64,000 nucleotides of DNA from Triatoma infestans. Its lineage: Eukaryota; Arthropoda; Insecta; Hemiptera; Reduviidae. Below, in pieces: positions 33,493 to 45,189 of the stretch (positions are counted from its first letter, which is position 1; each line of letters starts with the position of its first letter). Under the pieces are notes generated by a model that saw only the letters and a list, made by a program, of their open reading frames with translations, was not told where the DNA came from and did no database searches. Location: contig JAAEAF010006545.1 in the NCBI GenBank assembly GCA_011037195.1, positions 1 through 64,000 on the forward strand, in the 5' to 3' direction. Made by a program: the position numbers and the translations under genes.

Positions 33493-33809
33493 TTATACTG
33501 CCCTGATGCAGTTCAAATCATTGGTACTTGCCACCGACTTGTTAATTCCAGAGTAGTCTAAAGCCCCTGGATAAAATGGGATAGGGAAAAAAGAAAGTAA
33601 GGAATTTTGTTTATCACCTCCAAACCACAGTCGAATAACCAGTGATATCGTATCTGCAGGTAAGGACGAGAAATTATGATGAAGTTTTCTTCTGATTGGA
33701 AGAAAGTAGTGATGTCCCCAACAGAATCCAATAAATAACACTCTAGGGGGATATCGAAGGGAAAGAGCATTACTCTAAGAAAGAATATGGAAATGAAATG
33801 GAGCCGCAC
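33493..33809 (-). pseudogene. Broken upstream frames possibly continuous with the 214-codon frame
   Basis: Two overlapping minus-strand frames (33809-33558 and 33741-33493) lie immediately upstream with similar composition and no stop for 80 codons each. They look like one coding sequence broken by a frameshift. No domain is recognised. Confidence 0.25.
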
Positions 33810-35890
33810 CTTCAGGTGGACGTACAGGACGGGAGTGGACCTATACTAAACTTCGGATCTGACGGAGCATGAGTTAACCAAACCACGATAAAGAAAAAGA
33901 AAGAAATAGATAACAATAATGAGATCGTTCAAACATTCAATGAGATAATTTGAAATAAACCTAATCCAGTCCAATATCAGAAGAAGTGTAAATATTGTCC
34001 AATTAAAAAAAACATTTCTAAGTTCTCTCCAGTACGAGAAGAAGCATCTCTATATCCTCGTTATATAATAATATAAATATTTATTTATGAGCAGAGAAGA
34101 TAATTTTAATTTGTAAGTGATGACATCATCCTAATAAACTAGCAGGTATTTAACATGAGAGTTAAATTTAGACCCCCACTTCAAATGTATCAACAACATT
34201 TGATACACCATGAATGAATGACGGCATAAGGCTATTAATCAATGATAATGCGCCGGTAGGTTTCATTAAAAACAATGACGCTTTCAGTTTTTTTTGGTAT
34301 TTTTTATTTTTAGTTCCCAGATATTGTAATTATCTACGCATCCTTTGTAAAATATATACTTCTTTTTTTTACCGACGCCCAGAAAATAAAACCGGAAATA
34401 TGATGCTCCATTCAGCAAACAAATGTAACTTGAACTTTTATTTTTTTGGGATTTTCTCAAAAAAAAAAAAAAACGATCTAATCAGTTTCTTTAAAGTTAG
34501 TTACTAACTCATACCCATTAGAATAGAATGAATGGGTGAATGGTAATGGTCCAAACGGCTCATAATCACTTCGAGGCAAATGTATCTATTGCGAAATCTC
34601 CAATAAGTGCTCTTAAGCAAGCCCCAAAGCTGCCTCCGAATAGCTCATTGCCACAGGCAATTCTTCGCCCAGTTGGAGGAAGCTCGCTCTAGCAGAAGGC
34701 ATAGATCTGTGTCTCTGACTCAGTCAAGCAAAATCTATAAAGTCCACTGTTGGCAAGGCACAGCAGGCTCATATACTTTTTGAGTCTACATAATCCTTAG
34801 GATCATGCGGCCCTGGGTTAGCAGCTCTGCAGTAGGCTTCTAGAGAGTTCACTGATGAATTCTTTCGCCTGCTTTGGCCAGTGATTCACTGTGTGAATCA
34901 TCAAGCCCATGATTCGCTATGAACCCAGGAAGTAAAAGTTGATTTTGTCACTGCCTTAGATATATCCTGGACACCAAAAGTATTCCAATAAAAACAAAAA
35001 AATCTCGGACAAAAAGACTTAAGAATGTTTATTGAAATAAGACATTAGTCCCAATAATATAATATTATGCAAAATATGTATTCATCAATAGTGAACACAC
35101 AATAAATATAAAAATATAAAAAAAAAGTAAACTTTTATTGCATCCAGTGTTTTATAATAGTAATCAACTCTCGTAAAAATAATAATAATAATAATAATAA
35201 CTATGATAATACAGAGCGAAGGAAAAAACAACCTAAGAAATATACCTTTTCCCAACAGGCAAATTATCGTTTGCCTCCCCACTTTTAAATTTTTATATCG
35301 ATATCTGACAAGTATCTAGCAATTATATAAATCCTGAGCATTGCCACCAAATCCTGAGCATTGGCGCCAAGGATAATACAACGCCGAAGAAAAGTTGCCA
35401 GTTATTGCTGTAAAGATAATTTGGTTAAAAGAAAATAATGCGTTTGTTTCATACATTCTTAAAAACGGTATTTATTCTCAGAGTAAATTCACCAAAGAAG
35501 ACAAGGGCTAACTAAATACATAAAAGAAATAAAAATTGAATATTCAACGTAAGCAAATAAAAAATTTGATAACTATTGAAATTTGTAAGTATAAAAATAA
35601 ATTAATGAAAACAAATGCTACAGTGATAATTAATAGGTATTTATGGTGTTAACGTAAATAATCCTTTGTTATTCGTGATTAAAAAGCGGCGTGTTTATCT
35701 GAGTGTGTCAGACCATAAAATTCAATTATAAACAGCGTTAACTTTCAATCTTGACGTCTCATTGTTTAAAGTAACTCGTTATATATGATAAAACTAAATT
35801 GTTATATTTGATTTTGTTATTTCTTTAATTTTACTACATATAATATTAATAATAATAATCTTTATTTCACATAAGCGTTACAGAAAATAT
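33810..35890. other. Intergenic stretch, with a GC-richer block of unknown origin at 34.58-34.96 kb
   Basis: The block at 34580-34960 (GCAAGCCCCAAAGC..., TCATGCGGCCCTGGG) differs in composition from its surroundings but carries no recognisable domain. An (AAT)n run lies at 35178-35201. The remainder is AT-rich. Confidence 0.35.
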
Positions 35891-35931
35891 AATTTACAGC
35901 TTTTATGGCAGGCATTACTCCTAAGATCTCT

Positions 35932-35935
<4 letters not shown>

Positions 35936-35993
<58 letters not shown>
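35936..35993 (-). repeat. (AAT)n microsatellite / LINE tail
   Basis: About 19 AAT units, interrupted once or twice. They lie exactly where the minus-strand LINE would end, so this is an expanded (ATT)n LINE tail. Confidence 0.8.
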
Positions 35994-35995
<2 letters not shown>

Positions 35996-36449
35996 GTATG
36001 CCATTTTCATCACAAAATGAAAAGGACTCTTTGCAGCACTTGCTAGGCTTAAAATTTGATCTGTATTATTTAGATAGTCCTTGAACTCATTATCACTCAA
36101 CAATTTTTTAGGCTAATTAATATTATAAATTATTTGAGTGTGGTACAATTTGCTAAAAAATTGAACATATCCTCCTTCTCGGGGTTACACAAAGAGCAAA
36201 GTTTATTAATCCTAATAGCATTAAACAGGATATTATCAAATTTTAAGTCTTTATAGAAAGGATGGTATTGACTACTGTGTAGTAGGTACCTGTAATTATT
36301 CCACAGTTATTTTTCCTTCTCTTATACTATGTAATGGGATACAAAAATTAGTGGATACATCTTCCCAGTCTTTAAACCAAAATAATTTTCTCTCTATAAT
36401 TTCTCTAGCTAATATAAATGGGTAATCTGTAGGAGGGCAAATCCAAACA

Positions 36450-37030
36450 TTTGTATATATATATCTGGTATTTTATCCGTTACAGTATGCATATTTATTT
36501 TGTTCCTAATCGGTTTAGGATATTCATCCATCGTCAGAGTAAATCTATCCATTTTGTACAGAGAGTTCACTTCAACGTAATGTTTCTGTTTCACTCGATA
36601 CTTGTGGTTTTCCAAGCAACAAGTGTAAAAGGGAAGGGATTAGTTCAGTGGTAGCGCGCTGGACTTGTAACGCGGAGATCCCGGGTTCGAATCCAGCCGT
36701 GCTGCCCTTAGATTTTCTCTTCCTAGGAGCCTTTACAGCTCACTGTCCGGTGATGGACAGTGTTGTCTGTAATAAGAGAACACTGTCCGGAGGCCGGCAG
36801 TGCACTGAGAAGGCTCCGGGCGCAAGTGACCGTAGCTGTTGACGCGCCTTAATTAAAAAAAAAAAAAAAATTACGTTGAAGTGAACTCTCTGCACGAAAT
36901 GGATAGATTTACTCTGACGATGCATGAAAATCCGACACCGGTCAGGAACAAAATAAATATGCATGCTAAGACGGATAAAATACCAGATGTTATCCAGTAC
37001 TGCGAACCTATCCACATATTTGTATATATA
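36450..37030. repeat. Inverted duplication of a LINE segment flanking a SINE
   Basis: Left arm about 36455-36581 and right arm about 36871-37000 are inverted copies of one LINE C-terminal segment. Both read VEVNSL..MDRFTLTM in opposite orientations. The unique DNA between them consists of ~50 bp plus the SINE at 36636-36870. Confidence 0.7.
36636..36870 (+). repeat. tRNA-derived SINE type A, copy 2 (full length with A-tail)
   Basis: Head GGGATTAGTTCAGTGGTAGC (A box), ATCCCGGGTTCGAATCC (B box), then a ~150-bp body with paired ACTGTCCGG words, ending in a poly-A tail (36855-36870). It is the most complete of three copies and defines the family's length as about 235 bp. Confidence 0.82.
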
Positions 37031-37970
37031 AAATTTAAATGCAGCTTGTAAGTATACAAGAAGATGGGACGGTTCATTACTTTCTAAACACACTAAGCAA
37101 ACAGGAGTGTAAGGTTTCACTAAGAATGTAAGGTATCATGTAAACCTTACATTGATAAAATTTTTTAAAGAAAAACTTAAAAAGCAATTCTACCTGATTA
37201 TTATATCTTGCTACCACATAACTGAGCGCGCCATAACAAACTACGGCACCAGAGACTGCATAAAAGACGCGCATCTTGGCAGAGACACAAACGTTTTTGT
37301 CAAACAGTAATCTACTGGAAACTATTTAATGCGAATTTTACATTTTTGATAAGTTATCTTTAAAATGATATTGTAACGAAAGATTCGTAGTAAATATGAT
37401 TCCTAAGTACTTATAGCTCTTTACAATTTCGATTAGTCCATTATTATAACGCCATTTTTTGTACCTAGCCGGCCGGTTCCCACTCCGGAAAATTAGAATT
37501 TTAAACTTTTTAAGTTTAATTAATAGATTCCACCGTCTACAATATGATGCCAATAAATCAATCATTCACTGCTGTTCATTCTTATCTCAAGCTAAACAGA
37601 ACAAGATCGTCTGCGAATGCTAAGATTTTTATCAAGGTTTTATTTTATTTGCACGCATCCTTCTAAAAAGCTTTCTATGTCATTTAAAAAAGAGCGAACA
37701 ACAAAGGGCTCAACAGACTACCCTGTTTAACGCCCATCCCAGTCTCAAAGCTTCAAGATAAACTTTTTTTACACCACATTGAAGCATTGGTACCGGTATA
37801 TAAATTTCTAATTATTTGAAGCATCTTTGTGGAAAGGCTTAATTCCGGCAGTTTATGCAGGAGCGCCGGACATCTAACACTTTTCTTCGTCTCTGACTTG
37901 TTTTTATTCTATTATGACTAATTAAATAAAAAGTATTGTCGACAATAGAATAGATTTTTCGGAACCCTGC

Positions 37971-38168
37971 CTAGAACTCCCCTAGTACTTTCTTCTCTTC
38001 CGCCCAAGAAGACCACCTTTCTAACAGAAGTCCCTTAAAGAGCTTGCCAACCGTATTACAAAACGATATGTCTCTATAATTGCTAACAAAACCTGCATCG
38101 CCTCCTTTAAGGAGAGGAAAAATTATTGTTTTCTTAAAGCTGACAGGAACTACCGCTCTTTCGAACAT
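37971..38168 (-). pseudogene. RT palm entry domain of the long LINE
   Basis: Contains P.SFKKTIIFPLLKGG and NYRDISFCNTVGKLFKGLL, the RT1-RT2 motifs of LINE reverse transcriptases (normally 'W..A.I.PI.K.G....  NYRPISL....K..E'). 65 codons open; the catalytic box downstream is not visible. Confidence 0.7.
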
Positions 38169-39650
38169 ATTATTAAATATATTTAATAACCTTCTAACAA
38201 ATTATCTGGAGAGTATTTAAAAAAATTGATGACGGATACTGTTGTCTCCCTGGGCTTCATTGTCTTTGGGTTTAGAAAGAACAATTTTCAATTCTGTTAA
38301 CGTGAACGGATTATCTAAATAGATGTTTTCCATGAAACGTTCATTATAACTCATTCTATTTGTTAGTAAACTGGGATTAAGCATATTTTTAAAATATCAA
38401 CCCATTCTGGAACCGAAATAATTTCATTGGTATGAAAGCTTTTTAATTTAAAATACCAAACAAGGCTCCAAAAATCTTTGGAGCCTAATTGTTATAGAAT
38501 TGTTTCACTATATTGCTTTAAAAGACTAAATACCCGAGATCTTGCCCTCAAGCATTCAAAATCCAAACATAATTTGATCCCTCATTATTAACAGGACTAT
38601 TTTCCCATTCTTCTAGAAAACTTTCCATAACATATTTATAGTTTTGTTCTATTTTCGGAGACCACTGAGCTTAGAGGGATTTAATTATTATGTTTTTCTC
38701 TAAACCCAATTGAGCAGCATTTAATCATTTTAGGTAGGTGATCGGAGAAGAATTTAGAATTTCAACAAAACTTTTGAATTCAGCGACTTGAGCTAATAGA
38801 TCAACGGACACAATACACATATCCATAGCGGCCCCTATAAAGATATATTCCCCTTTGATATCTTCTAGCATTCTGCTATTTAACACCAATGGAAAGAAAT
38901 CATTGATAAACTCTATTAAAAGTTTACGGTTAATAACCCTGCCTTTGGAATTTCTTTTTACTTCTAAATTAACCGGAAGAGTTGGCTTGGTATTTTGAAA
39001 ATTAGTTATTGTAGTGATGAAGTCAAGATGTAATTCAAATGAGAGTGCTTCTCAAATAAAAGGTTAAGTTGTTTGAAATACTTCTCCCAATCATTGCAGT
39101 TCAAATAGATCGATATAATATAGTAGCAATTAAGATTACATTAAAATTCTAATACTGTAAAATAATAAGTTAACAATTCTTATTAAGTTTTCTTTTTACA
39201 CCATACATAATTACAATATGATTCTTTTCAGTATATTAGAAGTAAATGAAATATGCATAGGGCGCTATATAATTAAAATCAACTTTATTTACTTCAACTT
39301 TCATTACTTTATTAAACAGATCCATAATATGTGCTTCTCGTACCTCAAAGTTTTCTTCACTTGTCTCTGTAATACCATATAGAATTAAATTAGTATTTCG
39401 ACGAAACGATTATATTGTTTTTTACTGCTTCGAAGCGGTATCATTGAGTATTCCTATTTTCTTCAATTAAAGCATTAATTTAATCAGTATTGTCTCGATA
39501 ATTTTGTACAAGTTTATTAATATTTTCATCTATAGATTTTACTCTTTCTATTACATAATATCATGATATTTTTTAAAAATAAATTCAGCGTATAATTGCT
39601 TACCTGATTCCATTACATCATTTAAACTAAGCGATTTATTTGCCATTTCA

Positions 39651-40060
39651 ATAAAATACGTAAATTTGTTTGTATTAAATTATAAATATGTTATTAAATA
39701 AAGAATATCAAAGGCACAGTATATTAGTTAATATACTATGGTGTTAGAGATCAAGTCCAGCTAGTAATATTCACAAATAAGTTAAAGTTTTATACATCAA
39801 ACTTGACCGTGAAAAGTAATAATTAACTTCTGTAAGTTAAAAAATTGTCACTTCAAATTTTAACTATATAATATTAATGCACATTGGAACCATTAATAGA
39901 ATTCAAAATTTGAAGAAATTCGGTTAAACCGGAAAGCGCGACCTTGTTAGAATAGGATTAACAAATTTTCTTAAAAAATGCTACAATGGTTTCCTTTAAA
40001 CTTGGTATGCCAACTTCACAGTTAAAAACGTATTATTTTTATTGAATTAATACATCTTTC
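39651..40060. other. AT-rich spacer, nothing recognised
   Basis: No supported feature. Confidence 0.45.
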
Positions 40061-40939
40061 AAAAAAAAAAAAAAAAAAAAAAAAATCTAGTGTGAAACAC
40101 TCACACAAATTTCTCTTATTCCAGTTCTCAAAATTATAATTGACAAATTTTATAGTTTGTATACCAAATTAATTCAAATACGTTCAGTAAAAAAAGCGCA
40201 CTTCCGGTTAACTAATTTCCTTGAAACTCTCAATTTTGACCATCCATTTATTTCTAATTAATTTCGTTTGGATGATAGAATTGTATAATCATTTATGATA
40301 GCACTTTAGAGAAAAACATAACCACCACCCCCCTCCCCTTGAAGAGTCATTAAATGAATTTTTCTAAAGAAATGTTTCAAATACAAGTTGTAGTTATTTG
40401 TATGTGTAGTTGATATACCAAGTTTAAAGAAAATTGTCGGAGCCATTTGTGAGGAAATCGTGAAAAAAATGGAAAAATCATTTAGTAAAGTGGTAAAGTA
40501 AACGCAATTCCAGTCATCCGATTTTCATCAAACACGGAATTTCAATAACATATTTAATTCTAATTAACATTATTTAGATGATAGAATTGTTTAATAAATT
40601 GAAGAAAATCGTCGGAGCTATTTTTGAGAAAATCGCAAAAAAGTAAAAAAACAAGTAAAGTGGTACTTCCGGTTGAGGAATTTTGACCAGATAACCCACT
40701 GTCAGATGCCGTGGTGATACTTAAACGGAATATCAAGCTTCAACTTACTACGGTTTTTCGTTTTTGAGCTATGCTGTTCACATACATACATAGACACGCA
40801 CACACACACACACAGACCAGTTGCTAAAAACCACTTTTTTGGACTCAGGGGACTTCAAAACGGATACTTCCGGTGAAAACTCGATATCGAAAATTTGACA
40901 CGATTACAATACTTCCTTTTACTAGGAGTAAGAGAAAGT
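40061..40939 (+). repeat. HINE-like modular repeat, copy 4
   Basis: A-run (40061-40084), TCTAGTGTGAAACACTCACAC hairpin, ATTTCTCTTATTCC, modules as in other copies with part of the second module deleted (about 40590-40610), (CA)n, and the GGAGTAAGAGAAAGT end. Confidence 0.82.
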
Positions 40940-41700
40940 AAAAAGAATTTTTTTTGGGTAGTTGCCGGAATTTGTAACGTTAATTTCAAATTTTATATGT
41001 AATTGGTTCAGTGTTTTTAGAGCGCTCTACTGGACCATATTACAATCATCACTTTTCTACCTGCATAGATTAGTGTAGGTTGGTTCTTATCCCCCACCAA
41101 TGTATACATATGTTAAGATAAATACGTAAAATTTATTTCAAAGATAATTTGTCATTTAAAGTATAATTGTTTTAAAAGAAGTAAGAAAAAGATGTGTGAG
41201 TATTTCACATCAGATTTTTTGTTTTGTTTTGCGTATTGAAACAGAAAACAGATTTTGACAAAAGTGTTTATTTTTGCCGATAGCTATGAAAAACCGTATT
41301 CTTTGCAACATCTTAAAATGGACCGTGACTTGGGTTAATTATAGGTTTGTTCGTGCAGCGAGTTTGTGATGATAGTTCCTGACGATTTGCAAACTGGTTT
41401 CACTGCGCATGCTCTACCATGCCCAGTTTGAAACTATTGGAAACTTAACCTACAAAAACGCTTTGTGATCAGTATTTTATCTGATATTTTACACTGATTA
41501 TTTTCGTTCAGGAAGAAATAATGGAAGGTTAGTTAAACGGTTACTAGCTCATAAATACATAGAATCAAAACAATATACACGTTATAAAACAATAAGTGTT
41601 AGGCATGTTTGTTTTATAACCAATGCTGGGGGTAAACTCATTTCATATGGGGCAGGTAACAAGTTGACCAGGTATACACTCTCTAATCCTTGGGATAACC
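40940..41700. other. Spacer upstream of the Merlin transposase
   Basis: May include the 5' end and terminal repeat of the Merlin element, which I could not place. Confidence 0.35.
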
Positions 41701-41758
41701 ATTGATCATTCGTATTCCAGCACATACTAAGTACATACAGATTCAAATCAATAGAATT

Positions 41759-42866
41759 ATGGAATTTCTGAAAACTTTATCTAATTGTGGGAAACATATG
41801 GCAGCAGTAGGAATCGCACAATTTTTAGTAACACATCACCTAATAAGTCAATTTATGGTATGTGTAAATTGTGGATCTGATCAAACCATCGAATCCAACG
41901 GTACGTAATTTTATATAAATTAATATATTTAAATTAATAAAAGCAATATTTTTATCTTATTATTTTTTTTTATTAAACCGATCAAACGTTTGACCTAATG
42001 CATAATACGGCAAATTTATCTTTCTGTAATTATGCATTGATACTTAATGTATCACTTTGACCGATTTTTAATTTACTTATTTTGCATTTCGTTTCTTTTT
42101 GTTTCCTAGGCGTTGGCAAAGAACCAGTTTATCGCTGTCGTAACAGAAATTGCCAAAAAAAAAGTTTTTTTGAGAACGAACTCTGTGTACAATTTAGTAA
42201 AAGTGCATTGGACGAAATAGTGCTAGTGTTAGTGGGCTGAATACTCAAGTAACTTCGAAACACTCTGGTTAGGTAAATGGGATTTTGCCATAATACCGTA
42301 ACAAAAATTCTAGATATTTTTTTGGAATAAAATTTTAAATTGGATTATTGAGAAGAGCGAAAAGATTGCGGAGACAAACGCAATGGTAGAAGTGGATGAA
42401 AGCGCATTTGGGCGCAGAAAGTTTAACAGAAATAGAGTAATAAAGACCCGTTGAATTGTTGGTGGTACAGATAGGTCAACCAAAAAATGTTTTTTATCTG
42501 TATTGGATAAAAGAGATGCCACAACTTTACGACCGCTATTGGCTGAAAACATCAAACGAATAACTACCGTGATCACAGATAACTGCGGAGACTACCAAAG
42601 TTTAGATTCGTTAGGGTTTCATCACTTTAAAGTGGACCACTCCTTAAATTTTATGAGCCCGCGAGATAAAATGGTTAATACCCAAAGTATAGAATCCCAC
42701 TGGTCGAAAATAAAAAGAGACATGAGGAGACGAATTGGCCGCATGTGTACTACTAACTTCGAAACTTACTTAGTAGAGTGTATTTGGAGAAGTTTTCGAC
42801 AAATGAAGAGTTGCTTAAGGATTTTGTGGATGCCCAGAAGTATTTTTATAAGTAGTTATTAGTAGT
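41759..42866 (+). pseudogene. Merlin-family (IS1016/ISXO2-like) transposase with one intron, nearly intact
   Basis: Exon 1 (ATG at 41759, alternative at 41702) includes the zinc-ribbon half CVNCGSDQTIESN and ends at a GTACGT donor (41900/41901). The acceptor TTTCCTAG is at 42103-42110. Exon 2 begins GVGKEPVYRCRNRNCQKK, the second zinc-binding half. The DDE domain follows: VEVDESAFGRRKF (first Asp, about 42385), IVGGTDRSTKKCFLSVLDKR, ITDNCGDYQSLD (second Asp, about 42575) and NTQSIESHWSKIKRDMRRR (catalytic Glu, about 42690). These are the signatures of the ISXO2-like domain that defines Merlin. Inactivating changes are few: stops near 42237 and 42454, and a frameshift near 42795 just before the natural end FVDAQKYFYK. 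Flanking terminal repeats were not found. Confidence 0.85.
41901..42110 (+). other. Intron of the Merlin transposase
   Basis: AACG|GTACGTAATT at the donor and TTGTTTCCTAG|GCGTTGGC at the acceptor; removal keeps the zinc-ribbon reading frame. AT-rich, 210 bp. Confidence 0.7.
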
Positions 42867-43379
42867 GTATTCCTTAATTAGTTAGTACACGGTAGGTTAG
42901 TTTTTTGACAAGGCCTTTTAGTCCGTCAATCTGCTTTTATTGTGGATATTTCTTATATAACATGTATTCCAATTTAATGTTTTTGGTGTTCATTGGATTC
43001 TATCCACACAACCAGCAAGATGAATGTGAAATCCAAATGAGTGTTTAAACTTTTTTCTGTGATTTCACAACAAATTAATTTTCATAATAATTTTGATCCG
43101 TTAGGAAATAAAATATTGGAAAATCCTATCTCATAGTTTCCTTCTTGTGATTTAAAAATTACAAAATGCCCCTTAAACCATGTGATAGGGGGCAACTCTT
43201 CATAACAGGTGCCTGCTACTACAGCTTACTAGCAAATCCTTTCAAACAATAGCCTCCCTTACTTATATTACCCTAATTTAATCTTTTTTTATCTGCCCCC
43301 TATGAGATGAGTTTAATCTGTAATGCTGTATAACAAATATTTAAATTATACATATTAAAGCTCATTTAAATGAAACATT
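42867..43379. other. Spacer, nothing recognised
   Basis: No supported feature; may contain the 3' end of the Merlin element. Confidence 0.4.
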
Positions 43380-44575
43380 TTTCTTTCCATAGATATGAGC
43401 GAATTTTTGTTGAAGGCAAATTCGATCCTACGGCCAAAAATGAGCAGGGGTTCCTGGGGTGAGAATACTTCACGTACTTTATTTGAGTTGTAAAAAGCGG
43501 CAAGACATCATGTTGGAAAACAAGAGCTTCAAAATATGAAGCAAATGTGGGAAAGTATATCTCATTAATTTAATGATTTGCATGAGTGTAATTTATCACC
43601 CGCTCATTGCGAAAATAGAGGGTCCTGGAGCGAAATTACAAGAATGTTGTAGACAACAAAACAACAAAAGAGGAAGGGGAAGAAACCATTTTCCATTTTA
43701 GAAAGAAATGGACGAAATTTATTAAAAAAAAACAAAAACGGAATATCAGTCCTGAATTGCTGTTGACTGGACGAGATTCCATCACAGCCTCAAACAAGTA
43801 CAAGAAACTATCACCACGCAGCACACATTATCATCTACCATGAAAGATAATTGCCATGAGAATACCTTCAACAAGCTGCAGAGCGAAAACTGACTGTCCC
43901 TAACAAGAGGAGGAGAATGCAATTGTGATGGATGCAAGAAACTTGAAATAATATTAAATTATAAATAAATCAAAATTAAGAAAAAGATTGACAATCCCTT
44001 GCAAAAGGACAAGACCAGGTATACAAGTCCAGTTACTCGTACGGTTCAAGAACAATTATATTGTACTACCCCTTCTTCTCACAGGGGAGGAATTGAAGAA
44101 ACAAAGAGAAGAGATATTTTAAGGAATCTTGTGCTACAAAATCAAAGTGGAACATATACCAGTATTATGTTATAAGAAATTATTATAAGCTATTGTGATA
44201 TTCAAAGTAACTTAATTTCTCTTAGAGAATATATTGTTTTAAACTACCAGTGTGTTCTTAATTATTCTTAATACTTCCATCTCTTAACCGTATATACATA
44301 CAAGCCCTTTTCGCTAAGACGCTCACGCCACAAGCTACCTACACACATCCACACCATTACATTACACAATCAAGAAATTCAATTCTTGAATTATGGCGAC
44401 AAGACAGGAAAGAATATTATAAAAATTACTTGGAAATTCAAAAGGAAAGATTAGAAGTGGAAAAGGAGAAACTGAAAGAGAGGCGTTACAAAAACCAATT
44501 AATAAACGAGAGAAATGAAATTTTACTAAAATATTTACAGAAACAATTACAATTTCCTAAATGTTTGACTTGAAT
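43380..44575 (+). pseudogene. SANT/MADF-like transposon accessory protein remnant
   Basis: Two plus-strand parts. Part one (about 43520-43720) reads MKQMWESISHFNDLHECN, SPAHCENR.SWSEITRML and KRGRGRKPF across frameshifts. This has the pattern of a Myb/SANT-like DNA-binding domain (W..I...F...  HC...W). Part two (about 44385-44570) is an open frame LRRQDRKEYYKNYLEIQKER...EVEKEKLKERRYKNQ...ending LQFPKCLT. This Lys/Glu-rich helix resembles the C-terminal coiled coil of such proteins. These proteins accompany PIF/Harbinger elements. Between them lies a segment also found at 50.75-51.16 kb. The link between the two parts is inferred. Confidence 0.42.
43925..44365 (+). repeat. Dispersed repeat shared with 50755-51160
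   Basis: Both copies hold TGTGATGGATG(C/T)AAGAAA, a TTGTACTACC(C)CCTTCTTC block followed by CACAGGGGAGGAATTGAA, a CTTCTCTCTTA..-like block, and an ACACATCCACGCCA/ACACATCCACACCA end. Possibly part of the SANT-like protein's element. Confidence 0.6.
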
Positions 44576-44589
44576 AATATACATACTGA

Positions 44590-44967
44590 TGGATAAGGAT
44601 AGTGAGATTCGGTCTTTTTTTTTTTAAAAAAGAAACTTATATTTTTGCCAACGTTTCGACAAATATATTGTCTTTATTAAGGCATATAAAATAAGAAATG
44701 TTAAAACTTCAAAACATGACATTAACTTGTATTTTACGAAATATAAGTTGATAGGTTCACTGTGGTGTAATATGTTCACTATTCTCTGTGGTGTTGAGGT
44801 GTTTCCACTTATTTATTATCCTAAAATATAAGTTAGTGTTGTCACAAGTTTTGAAGTTTTAACATTTCTTATTTTTATGTCTTGATAAAGACAATATATT
44901 TATTTGGCAAAAATATAAGTTTTTTAATTTAAAAAAAAGAAGACCGAATCTCACTATCCTTATCCAT
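44590..44967. repeat. Foldback repeat with degenerate hammerhead-like core
   Basis: Arms about 44590-44722 and 44852-44967 are inverted (GGATAAGGATAGTGAGATTC ... complement). Near the outer third each arm has a motif. In the left arm (minus strand, 44685-44647) it reads GCC, TTAATAA, A, GACAA-TATAT-TTGTC, GAAA, CGTT, GGC: the order of hammerhead parts but with a degenerate CUGANGA. The right arm (44880-44915) has TTGATAA and GACAA but lost the GAAA half. Confidence 0.65.
44647..44685 (-). ncRNA. Degenerate hammerhead-like motif
   Basis: Stem I GCC/GGC, stem II GACAA/TTGTC, GAAACGTT with palindromic ACGT as stem III. The catalytic CUGANGA reads TTAATAA here and TTGATAA in the other arm, so it is at best a relic. 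Confidence 0.35.
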
Positions 44968-45189
44968 GATATTTAAGAACGGTCGAGAAGAATCTTCCTT
45001 AAAATAAATAGAAATTATATGTTTTGTAGGTTACAAGCTGTAACAAAGGAGTTAGCTCATCTTTCACAAATTTAAAAAAAAAAAAAAAATGTAATTATAT
45101 AGAATAAAATAAAATTATAAATTAACATTATTATTAAAGAGGCAGAAGCAATGCATGTTACTTTCTGTCATTGATATTAAATGAAAATA

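Larger units (their letters stand above)
35936..39650 (-). mobile_element. Decayed long non-LTR retrotransposon (EN, RT, zinc knuckle), with a SINE and an inverted duplication inside
   Basis: Minus strand, 5' to 3'. An ATG at 39646 opens MANKSLSLNDVMESGK with coiled-coil-like sequence (ORF1 or 5' end of ORF2). An endonuclease-like region (GEYIFIGAAMDM...LLAQVAEF) is at about 38900-38700. RT entry blocks FKKTIIFPLLKGGDAGFVSN and YRDISFCNTVGKLFKGLLL lie at 38140-38030. The post-catalytic RT block YKYLGIIFTTNLSLQYHF is at about 37410. The zinc knuckle CSLCNPEKEDMFNFLANC and LSDNEFKDYLNN are at 36200-36050, then the (ATT)n tail. Frames are broken throughout. Same family as the fragment at 25.4 kb. 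Confidence 0.7.

Noticed and set aside
35936..36103. Leu-rich frame encoding a run of leucines
   Set aside because: The leucine run is translation of the (ATT)n tail, not a protein feature.
36871..37077. Minus-strand frames across the inverted LINE segment
   Set aside because: They are antisense to the plus-strand LINE coding remnant, and no domain is seen.
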